Origin: Niallia sp. NCCP-28
GTDB taxonomy: Bacteria > Bacillota > Bacilli > Bacillales > Cytobacillaceae
NCBI RefSeq assembly: GCF_023168165.1
Contig: NZ_BQYJ01000002.1
Coordinates: 558,001 to 622,000 of the forward strand
Length of the DNA: 64,000 bases
Direction of reading: 5' to 3'
Part shown: piece by piece, positions 8,212 through 16,800 of the stretch
Position numbering within the stretch: position 1 is the first letter of the stretch
Layout of the letters: every line of letters starts with the position of its first letter
The notes under the pieces: model-generated
Database searches by the model: none
The model's input: the letters and a program-made list of their open reading frames with translations, nothing else
What the model was told of the DNA's origin: nothing
Made by a program: the position numbers and the translations under genes

Positions 8212-9927
8212 ATGAATAACAAATTATCTACCATAAAGCCATATACTCGTGCTATCTTAAAAGGACATTTATGTTCATGTGGTTTTAGCTATAGCCAATT
8301 TGACAAGCCGATTATTGCTGTAGCGAATTCATGGAATGAAATCGTCCCAGGCCATGTTCATTTGCGCGAATTAGCGGAATATGTAAAAGAAGGGATTAGA
8401 GAAGCGGGCGGTTTGCCTTTGGAATTTAATACGATTGCTGTTTGTGACGGAATTGCTCAAGGCCATGAAGGGATGAAGTATTCTTTGCCTAGCCGTGAGC
8501 TGATAGCAGATACAGTAGAAACAATGGTGAAAGCACATGGAATTTTTGATGGCATGGTCGTTATGAGTTCATGCGATAAAATTGTCCCTGGAATGCTGAT
8601 GGCAGCAGGCAGATTAAACTTGCCGGCAACAGTTGTACTTGGCGGGGTTATGCCAAACTACATCAAGCCATATGAATCGAAGCAAGCGCGCCGCGACTTC
8701 CTTGATGGAAAAATTGGCGAGGAGGAACTTGTCAAAGTAACTAATCAATATTATCCGAGCGCAGGAGCTTGTCCGTTCTTGGGAACGGCCAATACGATGC
8801 AAGGCTTATCGGAAGCATTGGGAATGGCTTTGCCTTATACATCTTGGATGAGAGCGCTGTCCGAAGAGCAGTTGGAAGCTGCTAAAGAAGCAGGGCGCAG
8901 AACGGTTCAAATGGTGAAGGAGAAGGTGTCGCCAAAAGATATTATGACGCGTGAAGCATTTGAAAATGCGGTTTCCGTCCTTTTGGCAATGGGTGGATCA
9001 TTAAATGCATGTCTGCATTTGCCAGCTATTGCAAAAGAAGTAGGGGTAGATTTGCCGTTAGAAGTATTTGATCAATTAAGCCGGAAAATTCCGTTTCTTG
9101 CAGGCGTTACGCCCAATAATAATTTATATACAACAAATGATTTGCAGCGAGCAGGCGGTGTACCAGCTTTAATGAAGGAAATCCAATCTTTGATACATCC
9201 GAATGCTTTGACGGTTTCTGGAAAAACGGTGGCAGAAAATATTGCAGATGCAGATGTAGCGGATCGGGAAATCATTAAAAAATTAGAGTCTCCAATTGAC
9301 CAAGAAGGCGGCATTGCTGTTCTTACAGGTAATTTGGCAAAAAACGGTGCATTAATTAAGCAGTCAGGTGTGGCAAAAGAAGCACTGCAATTTAGAGGAA
9401 AAGCAAATGTCTTTCATTCAGAAGAAGAATTTGTGGAGGCATATGAACACGGAAAAATTCATGAAGGAGATGCTGTAGTCATTTGTTATGAAGGACCAAA
9501 AGGCGGTCCAGGAATGAGAGAACTTCATCGCTGTACGGAAATATTGAATAAATATAAACATGTCGCGTTAATTACAGATGGCCGGTTTTCAGGCGCATCT
9601 GCAGGATTGTCCATTGGATATGTGAGTCCAGAAGCAGCAGAAGGCGGCATAATCGCTTTTGTAGAAAATGGAGATGAAATTATCATCGATGTAGCAGCAC
9701 GAGACATGACCTTAAATGTTGCGGAAGATGTGTTGGAAAATAGAAAAGCACTATTTGTTCAGGAGTTAAAAGAGATGGACAGCAGCTTTTTGCAAATGTA
9801 TGCACAAACAACAACTTCAGCAGCAACTGGTGCAGTTCGCATGAATATTAAAGGAGATGATTTAAATGAAGAAAAAAATTCTAGTAACGAAGCCTATTCC
9901 AAAAAACGTGGAGGAATACTTGCATGA
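8212..9927 (+). CDS. IlvD/Edd-family dehydratase, probable sugar-acid dehydratase
   Basis: 571 residues from ATG 8212 (a TTG directly precedes it) behind GAGAGGTTGAGG. Family landmarks are GHVHLRELAEYVKEGI, CDGIAQGHEGMKYSLPSRE, MSSCDKIVPG, SAGACPFLGTANTMQ, GGSLNACLHLPAIA, the conserved KGGPGMRE and ITDGRFSG. The cysteines in CDGIA, SSCDK and GACPF are the usual Fe-S cluster ligands. The neighbours (2-hydroxyacid dehydrogenase, KDG kinase remnant, sugar-acid transporter, KDPG aldolase) argue for dehydration of an aldonic acid such as gluconate or galactonate to a 2-keto-3-deoxy acid, rather than branched-chain amino-acid synthesis. The last 62 bases overlap the next gene in another frame. The substrate is unproven. 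Confidence 0.88.
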   Translation: MNNKLSTIKPYTRAILKGHLCSCGFSYSQFDKPIIAVANSWNEIVPGHVHLRELAEYVKEGIREAGGLPLEFNTIAVCDGIAQGHEGMKYSLPSRELIADTVETMVKAHGIFDGMVVMSSCDKIVPGMLMAAGRLNLPATVVLGGVMPNYIKPYESKQARRDFLDGKIGEEELVKVTNQYYPSAGACPFLGTANTMQGLSEALGMALPYTSWMRALSEEQLEAAKEAGRRTVQMVKEKVSPKDIMTREAFENAVSVLLAMGGSLNACLHLPAIAKEVGVDLPLEVFDQLSRKIPFLAGVTPNNNLYTTNDLQRAGGVPALMKEIQSLIHPNALTVSGKTVAENIADADVADREIIKKLESPIDQEGGIAVLTGNLAKNGALIKQSGVAKEALQFRGKANVFHSEEEFVEAYEHGKIHEGDAVVICYEGPKGGPGMRELHRCTEILNKYKHVALITDGRFSGASAGLSIGYVSPEAAEGGIIAFVENGDEIIIDVAARDMTLNVAEDVLENRKALFVQELKEMDSSFLQMYAQTTTSAATGAVRMNIKGDDLNEEKNSSNEAYSKKRGGILA

Positions 9928-10858
9928 AAACTGTGATGAGGTAACTGTTTGGAATTCTAACAGTATGATGCCGGAAGATAAACTGGCTGAACAGCTAAAA
10001 GATATTACTGGTTTAATTACAACAAATAAGTATAAAATCGATTGTGAATTATTGAGCAATGCTCCAAAACTAAAATTTGTCAGCAATATCGCTGTCGGCT
10101 ATAACGGATTTGATATTGAAGAAATGAAAAAAAGAAATGTTGTTGGCATGCATACACCATCTGTATTAGATGAAACAGTCGCCGATTTGGCCTTTACCTT
10201 AATGCTTTCTGCTGCAAGACGAATTGGTTTATTGGATCGTTATATAAAAGATGGAAAATGGACAGAGTCTATTGGAAAAGACTTATTTGGATTAAATGTT
10301 TATGGAAAGAAATTGGGGATATTAGGACTCGGCAGAATAGGCTCTAAAGTAGCGAAACGGGCAAAAATGGGATTTGATATGGATGTTTCTTATTTTGATG
10401 CATTTCGTAAAGCAGCCTTTGAACAAGAATTGGGTGTTCATTATGCAGCGATTGAAACTATCATGGCAGAATCTGATTTTGTACTTGTTATGCTTCCTTT
10501 AATGAAGGAAACAGAAAATTTGATTGACTATGAAAAATTAAGCTTAATGAAGCCGAACGCTATATTAATAAATTCTTCTCGTGGAGAAATTGTTAATGAA
10601 GGAGATTTAGTAAGAATCTTAGAAGAAGGAAAAATCTTTGGAGCTGCTTTAGATGTGTTTCATGAAGAACCTATTCCATATAATCACCCGCTTTTGCAGT
10701 TTGACAATGTATTGACAACACCGCATATCGGATCTGCTGTAGAAGAAACAAGAAATGAAATGGCATGGACAGCCGCAAGAAATATTGTCAATAGCATAAA
10801 TGGTGCAGGAAAAACGTTTATTGTGCCTGAATTGCAAGAATCCATTCAGCGTGCGTAA
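9866..10858 (+). CDS. D-2-hydroxyacid dehydrogenase (glyoxylate/2-ketogluconate reductase-like)
   Basis: 330 residues from ATG behind AAAGGAGATGATTTA. The catalytic domain is followed by the NAD(P) Rossmann motif LGILGLGRIGSKVAKRAK, then INSSRGEIVNE (Arg near 238), FHEEPIPYNHPL with the catalytic Glu, and TTPHIGSAVEETR with the catalytic His. It should interconvert a 2-keto acid and a D-2-hydroxy acid. In this setting a ketoaldonate such as 2-ketogluconate is plausible, with the product feeding the dehydratase. The start lies inside the end of the dehydratase gene (62-base overlap), so the two are transcribed together and probably translationally coupled. Confidence 0.87.
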   Translation: MKKKILVTKPIPKNVEEYLHENCDEVTVWNSNSMMPEDKLAEQLKDITGLITTNKYKIDCELLSNAPKLKFVSNIAVGYNGFDIEEMKKRNVVGMHTPSVLDETVADLAFTLMLSAARRIGLLDRYIKDGKWTESIGKDLFGLNVYGKKLGILGLGRIGSKVAKRAKMGFDMDVSYFDAFRKAAFEQELGVHYAAIETIMAESDFVLVMLPLMKETENLIDYEKLSLMKPNAILINSSRGEIVNEGDLVRILEEGKIFGAALDVFHEEPIPYNHPLLQFDNVLTTPHIGSAVEETRNEMAWTAARNIVNSINGAGKTFIVPELQESIQRA

Positions 10859-10926
10859 ATCATAAATCGGTTTATCTCCATATGAGAAAAGGCAATTGCA
10901 GATTTTTCATGAAAGGAGTGACAAGT

Positions 10927-11459
10927 TTGCGAGAGATTTATATTGCTTTAAATTCGTTTAATCAAGAACTGCTTAAGCAAAAAGGGCAGCAATCTTTTAT
11001 TGAATCCGTACAAGAGTCGGGTGCTGAAGGAATTGAATTCAGAAGAGAGCTGCTTAGAAATCAAAAGGATCTTATGCAAATTTCTCAAGTAATGAAATGT
11101 ACAACATTAAAAGCAGTCTATAATAGCAGATTTTTATTTAACCCATAGTGAAAATGTGGAGCGAGTGATTGTGAAGTTAGGTCCAGATGGCGCTTATTAT
11201 AAATCACGTGATGAAGAAGATTATGTAAGCGGATTTGCTGTAGAACATGTGGTGGATACAGTTGGCGCTGGAGACGGTTTTTGCGACAGGTGCAATCAGT
11301 GGCCTGATTGAAGGTCTGCCGATTCGAGAAGCCATCATCCGCGGCAATGCAATTGGCGCTTTAGCAGTTCAATCGCCTGGAGACCATGATGGCTATCCGA
11401 CTAGAAAACATTTAAATAATTATTTAAAAAATCACTTGGAAGGAGCTAGTGTGTTATGA
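10927..11459 (+). pseudogene. Deletion scar: N-terminus of a TIM-barrel sugar isomerase joined to a frameshifted 2-keto-3-deoxygluconate kinase C-terminus
   Basis: The first part starts at TTG 10927 behind AAAGGAGTGAC and reads about 62 residues of an isomerase/epimerase (REIYIALNSFNQELLKQKGQ, ESGAEGIEFRREL). Near 11110-11125 the sequence passes, in another frame, into the C-terminal third of a PfkB sugar kinase: ADFYLTHSENVERVIVKLGP, then VDTVGAGD. The kinase frame is broken at 11278-11282, where five T stand in place of the four needed to read GAGDGFATGAISG. After that the PfkB tail runs to TGA at 11459. Deletion plus frameshift means no active isomerase or kinase is made here. Presumably two genes once filled this place in the operon. 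The final TGA overlaps the next ATG. Confidence 0.8.
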
Positions 11460-12745
11460 ATAAAGGACTTGCGAAATCTAGATGGTGGCGTTTAATTCCA
11501 TTAATTTTTATAACGTATAGTTTAGCATATTTGGATCGAGCCAACTATAGCTTTGGGGCAGCCTCAGGATTAGAACATGATTTGAAAATTACGGCTGCAA
11601 CCTCGTCTTTATTAGGATCTTTATTCTTTTTAGGATATTTTTTCTTCCAAGTGCCAAGTACTAATTTTGCCGAAAAACGCAGTGCAAAAAAATTGGTTTT
11701 TTGGGCGCTGATTATTTGGGGAATGCTTGCTGCTGCAACTGGAATGGTGTCCAATATTCCTACATTAATGATTATTCGTTTCTCTTTAGGGATAGTGGAA
11801 GCAGCAGTTATGCCGGCGATGCTTGTCTTTATAAGTCATTGGTTTACCAAAGCAGAACGTTCTAAAGCAAATACGTTTTTAATTCTTGGCAATCCTATAA
11901 CAGTTATGTGGATGTCAATTGTTTCCGGATACTTAGTAGAAAACTTCGGCTGGAGAATGATGTTTATATCGGAGGGAATGCCGGCAGTTATTTGGGCAAT
12001 TCTTTGGTGGTTTTTAATTTGTGATCATCCAAGTCAAGCAAAATGGCTATCGAATGAAGAAAAAGTTGATCTTCAAGCAGCGTTAGATGAAGAACAAAAA
12101 GGCATAAAAGAAGTAAAAGATTATAAAACTGCTTTTAAATCAAAAATAGTTATTATGCTTTGTGCACAGTATTTCTTATGGAGCTTAGGCTTATACGGTT
12201 TCGTTATGTGGCTTCCAAAGATTATTGGCGGTGCTTCTGATATGGGCATGGTTGCAACAGGCTGGCTGGCTGCTGTTCCATATATATTTGCGGCGTTAGC
12301 TATGCTTCTTGTATCCTACTTCTCTGATAAAAAGCAAAATCGATCTGCATTTGTGTGGCCGTTTCTATTAGTAGGAGCGATTGCCTTTTTAGGTTCCTTT
12401 ATCTTTGAGAGTTCATTCTGGATTTCTTATAGCATGCTAGTGGTTGCTGGTGCAGCAATGTATGCTCCATACGGCCCGTTTTTTGCAATTATTCCGGAAA
12501 TCTTGCCAAGAAATGTCGCCGGCGGTGCAATGGCTTTAATTAATAGCATGGGGGCACTAGGTTCATTTGCAGGATCTTATTTAACTGGTTTAATTGCATC
12601 ACTTACAGGAAGTTTCACCTCTTCGTATCTATTATTAGGGGCTGCATTAATAGCAGGAGCCATTCTTACTATTTTAGCCGTTAAAGAAGGGAAAATATTT
12701 TTGAAAAAAGAGCCAGTACAACATGGGGAATTAAAAAAGGCCTAA
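11456..12745 (+). CDS. MFS transporter, anion:cation symporter (hexuronate/aldonate) type
   Basis: 429 residues, about twelve membrane helices. The family signature is visible early (YSLAYLDRANYSFGAAS, then PSTNFAEKRSAKKLVFWALIIWG). The central loop carries a charged segment and the second half has GGAMALINSMGALGSFAGSYLTG. These are marks of the ACS family, which takes up glucarate, galactonate, hexuronates and similar sugar acids with protons. The ATG overlaps the TGA of the kinase remnant (ATGA), so its translation may still depend on ribosomes finishing the broken kinase frame. It is presumably the importer for the substrate of the surrounding dehydratase operon. The exact substrate is not readable. 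Confidence 0.88.
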   Translation: MNKGLAKSRWWRLIPLIFITYSLAYLDRANYSFGAASGLEHDLKITAATSSLLGSLFFLGYFFFQVPSTNFAEKRSAKKLVFWALIIWGMLAAATGMVSNIPTLMIIRFSLGIVEAAVMPAMLVFISHWFTKAERSKANTFLILGNPITVMWMSIVSGYLVENFGWRMMFISEGMPAVIWAILWWFLICDHPSQAKWLSNEEKVDLQAALDEEQKGIKEVKDYKTAFKSKIVIMLCAQYFLWSLGLYGFVMWLPKIIGGASDMGMVATGWLAAVPYIFAALAMLLVSYFSDKKQNRSAFVWPFLLVGAIAFLGSFIFESSFWISYSMLVVAGAAMYAPYGPFFAIIPEILPRNVAGGAMALINSMGALGSFAGSYLTGLIASLTGSFTSSYLLLGAALIAGAILTILAVKEGKIFLKKEPVQHGELKKA

Positions 12746-12847
12746 TTGTCAGCAAACAATTAGACCTAATATGAAAACAACGACTAAATAAATTTTACTA
12801 GTTTAAAAGCGATAAATCAATTCTGAATTACTAGGAGGGTATCCATT

Positions 12848-13492
12848 TTGTTGCAAGATATTAAAGCTAGAGGGATTGCTGCAGTTATTCGCGATATTAC
12901 AGAAGACAGCGCCATTGATTTAGCAGAAGCTTTAAAAAAAGGAGAAGTAACCATTTTAGAAATTACAATGGAAAATCCACATGCTGTGAAAGCCATTAAA
13001 AAGTTGGTAGATTACTATAAAAATGGAGAAGTGATTGTTGGTGCAGGAACTGTTTTAACTGCTGAAGCTGCCAAACTAGCGATTGAAGCAGGGGCAGAAT
13101 TTATTTTTACACCAACTGTTCAAGAAGATGTTATAAGAACGGCAAAGCAGCATGGAAAAACATGTATACTTGGGGCAATGACACCGACAGAAATTAATGC
13201 AGCCTATAAATTAGGGGCTGATGCAGTAAAAGTTTTTCCTGCGGGCGTCTTAGGAGTAGATTTTATTAAAGGGGTAAAAGGCCCGCTCCCGCATATCCCA
13301 TTATTGCCAACAGGAGGAATTAACATCGATAATATCTGCGACTATTTAGAGGCAGGAGCGATTGCAGTTGGTGTTGGCAGCAATCTGACAAAGATTCCAA
13401 GTCCGTATACTTCAGAAGATTTAGAAAGAGTCACAAATACTGCAAAACAATTTGTTGGTGCGATGAGAAGAAAGCAATTGACAGTGAATTAG
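12848..13492 (+). CDS. eda: KDPG/KHG aldolase (Entner-Doudoroff aldolase)
   Basis: 214 residues from TTG behind TAGGAGGGTATCC; a second TTG follows directly. The TIM-barrel motifs of class I KDPG aldolase are present: EITMENPHA with the catalytic Glu, VGAGTVLTAEAA, FIFTPTVQEDVI, GAMTPTEINAAYKLGADAVKVFPA with the Schiff-base Lys, and LLPTGGINIDNI. It cleaves 2-keto-3-deoxy-6-phosphogluconate to pyruvate and glyceraldehyde 3-phosphate. It completes the sugar-acid route started by the dehydratase at 8212, but the kinase between them is broken in this operon, so a kinase encoded elsewhere must supply KDPG. It is separated from the transporter by about 100 bases holding an AT-rich inverted repeat. 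Confidence 0.92.
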   Translation: MLQDIKARGIAAVIRDITEDSAIDLAEALKKGEVTILEITMENPHAVKAIKKLVDYYKNGEVIVGAGTVLTAEAAKLAIEAGAEFIFTPTVQEDVIRTAKQHGKTCILGAMTPTEINAAYKLGADAVKVFPAGVLGVDFIKGVKGPLPHIPLLPTGGINIDNICDYLEAGAIAVGVGSNLTKIPSPYTSEDLERVTNTAKQFVGAMRRKQLTVN

Positions 13493-13504
13493 CATTTCTG
13501 ATAG

Positions 13505-13541
13505 AAAACACTTATTTTCACTAGCGGAAATAAGTGTTTTT
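13505..13541. terminator. Bidirectional terminator between eda and the thioredoxin gene
   Basis: AAAACACTTATTT and AAATAAGTGTTTTT form a 13-bp stem with a T run on each strand. Confidence 0.85.
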
Positions 13542-13565
13542 GATTTAAAATATCACAAAGATTAT

Positions 13566-13889
13566 TTATCTACATTTAAGCGCTCCATGCTTTTCTAATA
13601 TTTCTTTGAGCGCTTCTTTTGGCTGAAAACCAGTTATTTTCTCTACAAGCTGATTATCTTGAAAAAGCAATAATGTCGGCAATCCTAATACTCCAAATGA
13701 ACTTGTAAAATCCTCATTATCATCTGCATTCACTTTTACTATTTTTAATCCAAGTTCTTGATGAATTTCATCTAATATAGGTGTCAACATCCTGCATGGA
13801 GGACACCAAGGTGCCCAGCAGTCTACTAGCACGAATTTGCTTGTTTCAATTTCTGTATAAATTTCTTGGCCATCCGCATTAATTAACAA
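13566..13889 (-). CDS. Thioredoxin-like protein
   Basis: About 107 residues from TTG at 13889, chosen because AAAGGAG sits eight bases upstream; a GTG three codons earlier is too close to that site. The active site is WAPWCPPCRM, a WCPPC variant of the usual WCGPC, followed by VNADDNEDFTSSFGVLGLPTLLLF with the cis-Pro. It is a small cytosolic disulfide reductase or redox adaptor, not the main thioredoxin by motif. It is divergent from a LysR gene, which may control it through the dyad at 13953. Confidence 0.85.
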   Translation of the reverse strand: MLINADGQEIYTEIETSKFVLVDCWAPWCPPCRMLTPILDEIHQELGLKIVKVNADDNEDFTSSFGVLGLPTLLLFQDNQLVEKITGFQPKEALKEILEKHGALKCR

Positions 13890-13952
13890 ACTTCTCACTC
13901 CTTTTTTGTGTATTATTTGCTGTTGTTTGTAGTATATGATGAACTATAATAT

Positions 13953-13969
13953 AAGTAAAATTAATACTT
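13953..13969. promoter_or_regulatory. Dyad AAGTA-N7-TACTT in the thioredoxin/LysR intergenic region
   Basis: A 17-base interrupted palindrome, of the kind bound by LysR-type regulators, lies between the divergent genes 45 bases before the LysR start. Confidence 0.4.
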
Positions 13970-14013
13970 TTAATATAATGCATAAGTAAATGTTAATGTA
14001 AGGGAGGTGCTGA

Positions 14014-14949
14014 ATGACTCTTTTTCAATTAGAAGTGTTCTTAAAGGTAGTAGAAACGGGAAGTTTTACAAAAGCTGGAGAGCAAATTGGTCTTTCCCAA
14101 TCTGCAGTCAGTCAGGCAGTAGCTGCATTGGAGTCGGAATTGAATTGTAAATTATTAACTCGAAATAGAAACGGTGTGAGCTTAACAAATAGAGGAGAAC
14201 GTATCACAGGTCATATTAGAGATTTGCTGATGATAAAAGCAAAAATTATTAATGAAGCAACTGGCATTACGGAAATGGAAAACGAAACAATAAGAATTGG
14301 AAGCATTCCAAGCATGTCTGCTAAATTGCTGCCAGGATTGATCGGCTCCTTTAAAAAAAGATTTCCAGGTGCAGAGGTTATTTTGTATGAGGGCAGCTAT
14401 GAAGAAGTTAGGAATTGGCTGAAGGGATCTGTGGTTGATGTAGGGGTGGTTGCTGGGGGGAAAAATGAATTTGAATTTATTCCGCTTCTTCAAGATAAAA
14501 TGGTCGTTTTTGTACCAGAAAGCCATCGATTAAGCAATCAGTCAACTATTGAACTAAAGGACATTGCACATGAATCATTTATTATGCCAAAAGAATATCA
14601 GGATGTACTTCAAACTATTTTTAGGGAACAAAACATATCTCCTCCGATTCCATTTGAAGTTCGTGATATGGCGACTATTATGGCGATGGTGCAAGAGGGA
14701 GTGGGAAATACTATTGTTCCAGAAATGGCTATTCCTGCAACTTGGACAAAAGTCAATGCTTCCTATTTGCATCCGCAAGTATATCAAAATTTAGGACTCG
14801 AGGTGCGTTTGCCCGATTATATCAGTACTGCAACAGCTGCATTTATTCACGAGGCGCAAGAATACACAAAAAATTTATCCATAAAACTATTTAACAGCTA
14901 TCATTCGGTTTTAGTTCAAAAAGCAAAAGGAAATCTGCCGCCATTGTAA
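14014..14949 (+). CDS. LysR-family transcriptional regulator
   Basis: 311 residues from ATG behind GGGAGGTGCTGA. The N-terminal winged helix is typical (LEVFLKVVETGSFTKAGEQIGLSQSAVSQAVAALE, DNA-recognition helix about residues 30-45), followed by a LysR substrate domain beginning near residue 92. It is divergent from the thioredoxin gene and convergent with the histidine kinase gene. LysR proteins usually control their divergent neighbour, so the thioredoxin gene is the first candidate target. The sugar-acid operon ending at 13492 is another. The effector is unknown. Confidence 0.9.
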   Translation: MTLFQLEVFLKVVETGSFTKAGEQIGLSQSAVSQAVAALESELNCKLLTRNRNGVSLTNRGERITGHIRDLLMIKAKIINEATGITEMENETIRIGSIPSMSAKLLPGLIGSFKKRFPGAEVILYEGSYEEVRNWLKGSVVDVGVVAGGKNEFEFIPLLQDKMVVFVPESHRLSNQSTIELKDIAHESFIMPKEYQDVLQTIFREQNISPPIPFEVRDMATIMAMVQEGVGNTIVPEMAIPATWTKVNASYLHPQVYQNLGLEVRLPDYISTATAAFIHEAQEYTKNLSIKLFNSYHSVLVQKAKGNLPPL

Positions 14950-14979
14950 GGGAAAAGCAGATCCGCTGCTTTTTCCCTT
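14948..14979 (+). terminator. Terminator after the LysR gene
   Basis: AAGGGAAAAGCAG and CTGCTTTTTCCCTT form a long stem overlapping the stop codon. Confidence 0.75.
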
Positions 14980-14986
14980 AGTTCAA

Positions 14987-15072
14987 TTTATCACTATTTA
15001 ACGGGCCTTTGACCCCCAAGGGAGTGTAAGAAAAAACGAAAAATCTAGGTGGGGGATGAAGTTTCACTTTAT
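14987..15072 (+). repeat. Dispersed structured repeat, copy A (short form)
   Basis: About 76 bases between two TTTAT pentamers (14987-14991 and 15068-15072). It has the family left end (TTTAACGGG, then GACCCCC), the shared AACGAAAAATCTAGGTGGGG block, and the right end GAAGTTTCAC. Compared with copy D it lacks the whole 3' hairpin. The right TTTAT, read on the minus strand, supplies the TAA stop codon of the histidine kinase gene. Confidence 0.8.
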
Positions 15073-16103
15073 AAAATAGGAAGCTCAACCCTAAATGTTG
15101 CTCCCGCTCCCAATTTACTTTCAACCGATATGTTTCCTTCATGCATATCTACAATTTTTTTTACGATAGACAAGCCTAAACCGCTGCCGCTTTTTGTCCG
15201 GTCTCTTGCCAAGTCCGCTTTAAAAAATCGTTCGAATACATGAAGCTGATCTTGTTCGGAAATGCCGATTCCTGTATCTGTTATCGTGATGACTGCCTGA
15301 TTTTCCATTTGCTGCAAACGTATCGAAAGTTGTCCGCCGTTTGGTGTGAATTTAATGCTGTTATGGATGAGATTTGTCCATACTTGGCTCATTAATTCTT
15401 CATCTGCAGTGATGGATAATTTGTCTAATAATACATCCATTTCCAATTCTTTTTCTGTCCAATTTGGTTCACAAGCTAAAATAATATTGCGGATTTGCTG
15501 ATCCAACCGATAGCTTTTTTTCTCAAATGGATGGTGATCCGATTCAAGAGATGTTAGTTTGAGAAGATTATCGCTTAACTTCGATAATCTTCGGCTTTCT
15601 GTTTCAATAATAGTAAGATAATGATTCCTTTCTTCTGATGTCAGCTGATTAAATTGAAGGGCCTGGGCAAAGCCGACAATTGATGTAAGGGGCGACTGTA
15701 TTTCATGTGATACATTAGAGATAAATTCTTGCCGCATTTCTTCCATTTGCTTTAATTGTTTTGTCATATGATTAAAATGGCCAATAAGTTCACTTATTTC
15801 ATTTCGCTCATCCATATCAAAATCTAACTGTACATTAAAGTCGCCATTTGCAATTTTTCTTAAGGCAGCAATGATTTCTTCAATAAAATGCCGGCGTTTA
15901 GAACGATGAAAAAAATGTATTAAATATCCAATAAGAAACATGATGCAAATGCTTGATAAAACCGTTGCCAGATATTGAATATAGTTCGGAATATCTAGAG
16001 GCAGCAGTTGAATAAGAAAGTATCCGACTGAAAAGCTGAATGTTATAAAAGATAAAAAGAACAGGATGCCGGTTATATGTTTGAACCATTTTTTCTTAGT
16101 CAT
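15069..16103 (-). CDS. Sensor histidine kinase, OmpR-partner type
   Basis: 344 residues. Two hydrophobic segments (about 10-32 and 38-61) are separated by only a few residues, so there is essentially no extracellular sensor loop; such kinases often sense through the membrane or a transporter partner. A HAMP linker follows (about 62-118), then HisKA with FISNVSHEIQSPLTSIVGFAQ carrying the phosphorylated His, and HATPase_c with NLIHNSIKFTPNGG (N box), DTGIGISEQD and SGSGLGLSIVKKIV. The ATG overlaps the regulator's TGA by four bases. Order ABC exporter, regulator, kinase on one strand suggests sensing linked to the exporter. Its stop codon lies in the flank of repeat copy A. Confidence 0.9.
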   Translation of the reverse strand: MTKKKWFKHITGILFFLSFITFSFSVGYFLIQLLPLDIPNYIQYLATVLSSICIMFLIGYLIHFFHRSKRRHFIEEIIAALRKIANGDFNVQLDFDMDERNEISELIGHFNHMTKQLKQMEEMRQEFISNVSHEIQSPLTSIVGFAQALQFNQLTSEERNHYLTIIETESRRLSKLSDNLLKLTSLESDHHPFEKKSYRLDQQIRNIILACEPNWTEKELEMDVLLDKLSITADEELMSQVWTNLIHNSIKFTPNGGQLSIRLQQMENQAVITITDTGIGISEQDQLHVFERFFKADLARDRTKSGSGLGLSIVKKIVDMHEGNISVESKLGAGATFRVELPIL

Positions 16104-16777
16104 GAAGATTTCAGCTCCAAACGATAGCCAAGCCCCCAGATTGTTTTAATTCGAAAAGGAAATGCTGTTTCTGGAAATCGCTCTCTTACTCTTTTGATGT
16201 GAACATCCACAGTCCGTTCATCGCCTTCATAATCATACCCCCAAATATTTTCAATCAATTCTTCCCGGGAGAAAGTTTTTCCCGGATAGCTGCCTAGTTT
16301 AAACAGCAGTTCAAATTCTTTTAAAGGCAGGGTATACTCCTGGTCTTTGTAAGAAATTTCATATGTGCTGCGGTTCATTTTTAGGTCTCCAATGGATAAT
16401 GTTTGCGAAACGGTAATATTATAGCGTTTTAATAATGCTTTTACTCGCATAACCAGCTCAATTGGCTCAAATGGTTTCACAAGATAGTCGTCCGCTCCAA
16501 GTTTGAAGCCTTTTACTTTTTGGGATGTTTCACCTTTTGCTGTCAGCATTAAAATCGGAATATCGCTAAAATTTCTTAAACTTTGGCATAATTCCCAGCC
16601 ATCCATATTTGGCATCATGATATCGATAATTGCTAAATCTGCTTTCACTTTTTCAGTTATAGTTAATGCTTGAAGCCCGTCTGCTGCTTCATAAAGATCA
16701 AATCCTTCTTTTTTCAGAAAAAGCCGGATGAGTTCCCGAATATGGGCATCGTCATCCACTATTAATATTTTTGTCAT
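16100..16777 (-). CDS. OmpR-family response regulator
   Basis: 225 residues: a receiver domain with the acidic triad Asp8/Asp9 and phosphoacceptor Asp52 (LAIIDIMMPNMDGW), Thr in MLTAKGE and Lys in DDYLVKPF, then a winged-helix Trans_reg_C domain with GDERTVDVHIKRVRERF and IWGLGYRLE. It is cotranscribed with the kinase (four-base overlap) and follows the ABC exporter gene by 23 bases, so the most likely target is its own exporter operon. The inducing signal is unknown; cell-envelope antibiotics are common for such sets. Confidence 0.92.
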   Translation of the reverse strand: MTKILIVDDDAHIRELIRLFLKKEGFDLYEAADGLQALTITEKVKADLAIIDIMMPNMDGWELCQSLRNFSDIPILMLTAKGETSQKVKGFKLGADDYLVKPFEPIELVMRVKALLKRYNITVSQTLSIGDLKMNRSTYEISYKDQEYTLPLKEFELLFKLGSYPGKTFSREELIENIWGYDYEGDERTVDVHIKRVRERFPETAFPFRIKTIWGLGYRLELKSS

Positions 16778-16800
16778 TTCTATTCTTTCCTTTCAGCAAA

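Noticed and set aside
8209-9927. Dehydratase as branched-chain amino-acid IlvD
   Set aside because: The neighbours are sugar-acid catabolic genes with a cre-like site, and no ilv or leu gene is near.
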